64,000 bases of DNA from Ascaphus truei (Eukaryota; Chordata; Amphibia; Anura; Ascaphidae). Below the pieces are notes generated by a model. It had not been told where the DNA came from. It did no database searches and was given only the letters and a program-made list of their open reading frames with translations. This document shows, piece by piece, positions 60,741 through 64,000 of this stretch. The stretch is from assembly GCA_036426205.1 (NCBI GenBank), contig CM071573.1, positions 45,351,664 to 45,415,663 of the forward strand, in the 5' to 3' direction. A program made the position numbers and the translations under genes. Positions within the stretch are counted from its first letter, which is position 1; each line of letters begins with the position of its first letter.

Positions 60741-62957
60741 ATTCACTGCGGCTAACTCAGTGATTGGGTAACTCAGAGCATGCATACTGTGCCACTACTG
60801 ATCTATGCCGGCTAACTCAGTGATATGGGGTAATCTCAGAGCATACATACGTGCCACTACTAGATTTCTCACTGCCGGCTAACTCAGGTGATATGGGTAA
60901 TCTCGAGACATAGATACTGTGCCACTACTAGATCTCACTGCCGGCTAACTCAGTGATATGGGTAATCTCAGAGCATAGCATACTGTGCCACTACTAGATC
61001 TCACTACCGGCTAACTCAGTGATATGGGTAATCTCAGAGCATAGCATACTGTGCCACTACTAGATCTCACTGCCGGCTAACTCAGTGATATGGGTAATCT
61101 CAGAGCATAGCATACTGTGCCACTACTAGATCTCACTGCCGGCTAACTCAGTGATATGGGTAATCTCAGAGCATAGCATACTGTGCCACTACTAGATCCA
61201 TATGCCGGCTAACTCAGTGATATGGGTAATCTGAGAATAGCATAACTGTGCCACTACTAGATCTCACTGCCGGCTAACTCAGTGATATGGTAATATCAGA
61301 GCATAGCATAATGATCTCACTTCACCGGAGGCTAACTCAGTGATATGGGTAATTCAGAGCATAGATACTGTGACACTACTAGATCTCACTACCGGCTAAA
61401 CTCAGTGATATGGGTAATCTCAGGCATAGCATACTGTGGCCACTACTAGATCTCACTACCGGCTAATCATCAGTGATAGGGAATCTCAGAGCATAGCATA
61501 CTGGCCACTACTAGACCTCACCACCTGGTACTCAGTGATATGGGTAATCTCAGAGCATAGCATACTGTGCTCACTACTAATCTCACTGCCGGCACTAGTG
61601 ATATGGGTAATCCCAGAGCATAGCATACTGTGCCACTGTACTAGTATCATCTACCGGCTAACTCAGTGATATGGGTATCTCAGAGCATAGCATACTGTGC
61701 CAGTACTAGATCTCACTGCCGGCTAACTCATAGTGATATGGGTAATCTCAGAGCTAGCATACTGTGGCCACTACTAGACTCACTGCCGGTAACTCAGTGA
61801 TATGGGTAATCTCAGAGCATAGCATACTGTGCCACTACTAGATCTCACTACCGGCTAACTCAGTGATATGGGTAATCTCAGGCATAGCATACTGTGCCCC
61901 TACTGATCTAATACGCCGGTAACCAGTGATATGGGTACATTCAGGCATAGCTACTGTGCCAGTACTAGATCTCACTGCCGGTAACTCCGTGATATGGGTA
62001 ATCTCAGAGCATAGACTACTGTGCCAGTACAGATATCTCAACGTGCCGTAACTCAGTGGATATGGGTAATTCAGAGCATAGCATACTGTGCCCTACTAGA
62101 TCTCACTGCCGGCTAAATCATGTGATGGGTAATCTCAGAGCATAGCATACTGTGCCACTACTAGTCCTCACTACCGGCTAAACTCAGTGATGGATAATCT
62201 CAGAGCATAGCATACTGTGCACTACTAGACCTCACCACTGTTAACTCCAGTGATATGGGTAATCCCAGCAGAGATAGCATACTGTGGCCACTTACTAGGG
62301 CTCACCACCTGGTAATGAGTGATATGGATAATCCCAGACCATAGCATACTGTGCCCAATTAGATCTCACGCGGCTAACTCAGTGATATGGGTATCCCAGA
62401 TCAGAGCATTACTGAGCCACTACTAGACCTCAGCCACCTGGTAACTCAGTGATATGGGTAATCCAAGACATAGCATACTGTGCACTACTAGACCGTCACC
62501 ACCTGGTAACCCAGTGATAGGGTAATCCCAGATCATAGCATACTGTGCCACTACTAGACCTCACCACCTGGTACCAGTGATATGGGTACACCCAGAGCAT
62601 ATGTCATACTGTGCCCTACTAGAATTCACCCACCTGGTAACTCAGTGATATGGGTAATCCCAGAGCATAGCATACTGTGCCACTATTAGATCTCACTGCC
62701 GGCTAACTCAGTGATATGGGTAATCTCAGAGCATAGCATACTGTGCCACTACTAGAACTCACTGCCGGCTAACTCAGTGATATGGGTAATCCCAGAGTAT
62801 ATCATACTGTGCCACTACTAGACCTCACCGCCTGGTAACTCAGTGATATGGATAATCCCAGAGTTTATCATACTGTGCCACTACTGGACCTCACCGCCTG
62901 GTAACTCAGTGATATGGGTTATCCCAGAGTTTGTCATACTGTGCCACTACTAGATCA
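60741..62957. repeat. 66-bp satellite array, second and longer copy
   Basis: About 33 units of the same 66-bp repeat as 45784-47529. Between about 60930 and 61190 several consecutive units are nearly identical, and ggg-to-ggg spacing is exactly 66 (60960 to 61026). Units with cacctggtaac and atcccag accumulate from about 62220, and the last six (62640-62957) are clean again. Only this copy reaches the unique right flank ('ctactagatcaccttactgc'). Confidence 0.95.
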
Positions 62958-63262
62958 CCTTACTGCGTGTTTACATACTGATACTCATGTAAACTCATTG
63001 CCTTATAACCTACAAGTGGTCCAAATGCCTAATCTCCTTAATACTTTACAGCTCCCTTTTAAGTTTAAGGTGAGTAATTCTATATAGTAATGTATGATGC
63101 TGCCGTTTTCAGCCACAAATTCCCATCGGCTGCATCGGACTATCTAGAATACGGTTCTAAATCTGGTATTTTATTTGTGGTGGAAGGCCACATGTAGCCC
63201 TTTGAGTTATGTGAGAGCTCAGGGCGGCTCTAAAGAAAACTGACCTCTCTGTCTCATTGCAG
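62958..63262 (+). other. SORCS1 intron end, unique sequence
   Basis: Non-coding and unique in this window, ending in the acceptor 'tctgtctcattgcag' at 63248-63262. It marks the true right flank of the satellite. Confidence 0.6.
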
Positions 63263-63352
63263 TTAACTTCAGGAGGAAGACCCCACTATTATGTGTCCTA
63301 TAGAAGAGATCCATTCGCACAGATGAAACTGCCAAAGTACTCATTGCCCAAG
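63263..63352 (+). CDS. sorcs1: SORCS1 VPS10-domain exon (fifth visible)
   Basis: A 90-nt exon (30 codons, phase 0 to 0), acceptor TTGCAG at 63257-63262 and donor GTACTG at 63353. It begins LTSGGRPHYYVSYRRD and ends KLPKYSLPK, joining in frame after VFVQ of exon 43093. The HYYVSYRR and LPKYSLPK blocks lie in the propeller and are strongly conserved in SorCS1/3; the LTSGGRPHYY start favours SORCS1. The donor GTACTG is weaker than the others. The next coding exon lies beyond the window. Confidence 0.93.
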
Positions 63353-63930
63353 GTACTGTGCATGCAGAATAATACACTTAGAGACACGTGCTTTTCATGT
63401 ACTCGGGTGTTACTGCGAGCTAGTGCTATCGGTGGAGTGTAATGTGACCCTTTCACTGCCAGAGATGCAGCAATTCCTGGATGTGTGACCCGCCACCGGC
63501 GCTCCTCATAACACAGAGATAGACACAGCAGAAGGTCACCAGTAATCAGCAGTCTCCATAAAGCTTTGCCTATTGCAGTCAGAACATAATGTATGTATTT
63601 TCTTCTTGCATTGTTGTCCCTGGCCACTCTGATCTCTGATGACTTCCGCCTAAAAATGAATATCTGACATCCAAAATATTAAACACTTTTCCTGCCAGAG
63701 GGATCTAAGACACATTGCAATGTAATTAATGGCTAGCTGCTTCAGCAGGGAATAGTTAAGGACATTGCATATGTGTATATATGAGTGTATAAGGTCGAGG
63801 GCATACTAGGCGTGTGTGGCGGAGCGCGTGATGTCACACCTGCCGCAGAGGCAATTTGTGGCCTGTGGGGTCTGGAGGAGGAGACGCGACCAAGAGCAGC
63901 TCTAATTCTAATTTGGGGGCGAGCCCGTGA
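63353..63930 (+). other. SORCS1 intron, no gene recognised
   Basis: Non-coding. It becomes CpG-richer from about 63800 toward the right edge. No exon was found. Confidence 0.5.
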
Positions 63931-63931
63931 A

Positions 63932-63976
63932 GTCACGTGCGTGGTTCGCCCTCATTGGCGGAACCACGCACGTGAC
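63932..63976. repeat. Near-perfect hairpin, 19-20-bp arms
   Basis: gtcacgtgcgtggttcgcc at 63932-63950 and ggcggaaccacgcacgtgac at 63957-63976 are inverted copies with one unpaired base and a 6-bp loop (ctcatt). Each arm holds a CACGTG E-box. CpG-rich sequence surrounds it, so it may be the end of a transposon continuing past the window. Confidence 0.75.
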
Positions 63977-64000
63977 CCTGCCGTCACACGGCAAAAACAA

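Larger units (their letters stand above)
47530..62464. repeat. Second copy of the 14.4-kb tandem duplication, indel-rich
   Basis: Direct repeat of 33152-47529, in the same order. It differs mainly by scattered one- to three-base insertions and deletions rather than substitutions, the signature of uncorrected long-read sequence. Recognisable copies inside: hAT MITE about 48569-49573, LTR-like repeat about 52560-53720, hammerhead-like site about 54665, subrepeat block about 55300-55540, palindrome about 56656-56830, L2 tail about 57297-57475, then the satellite from 60741. The pyrimidine-rich core of the hAT MITE is much altered (about 48610-49205, longer than its template). Confidence 0.93.

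Overview
The window looks like vertebrate nuclear DNA, most likely from an amphibian (frog-type). It has short exons with GT/AG borders in very long introns. It is dense in L2/CR1 and L1 retroelements, a Neptune-type Penelope-like element, hAT and Tigger MITEs and MIR-like SINEs. No bacterial or organellar gene organisation is visible. The organism call is inference from repeat content and exon conservation.

One host gene can be supported. It lies on the + strand and encodes a VPS10-domain sorting receptor of the SorCS family; my recollection of the paralogues favours SORCS1. Five consecutive coding exons are seen at 11194-11352, 16431-16504, 35451-35515, 43093-43211 and 63263-63352. Their splice phases join perfectly and give about 169 continuous residues of the VPS10 beta-propeller. 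Earlier exons lie to the left of the window and later ones to the right. Everything else is intronic.

Layout. 1-11193: upstream intron with an L2 tail, MITEs, an L1 3' end and two SINEs. 11353-16430: intron holding a 3-kb 5'-truncated L2 element. 16505-35450: intron holding a Penelope-like element with a tandem terminal repeat and a nested Tigger-like MITE, further MITEs, a 50-bp NotI-containing minisatellite, an L1 5' half with intact ORF1, and an inverted L1 fragment. 35516-43092 and 43212-63262: introns with LTR-like repeats, palindromic elements and a 66-bp satellite.

The dominant structural anomaly is a roughly 14.4-kb tandem duplication. The block 33152-47529, which contains two SORCS1 exons and most of a 66-bp satellite array, is repeated at 47530-about 62464. 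The second copy, and most of both arrays, carry scattered one-base insertions and deletions that break both duplicated exons. Both arrays show the same order of variant repeat units, and the first is cut off at the homologous unit. The best reading is a gap filled with uncorrected long-read sequence, either collapsing onto a false duplication or exposing a real tandem duplication. I found no convincing previously undescribed biological system. The items most worth a second look are the duplication, the satellite, the hammerhead-like motifs at Penelope-type ends, and a terminal hairpin at the right edge.
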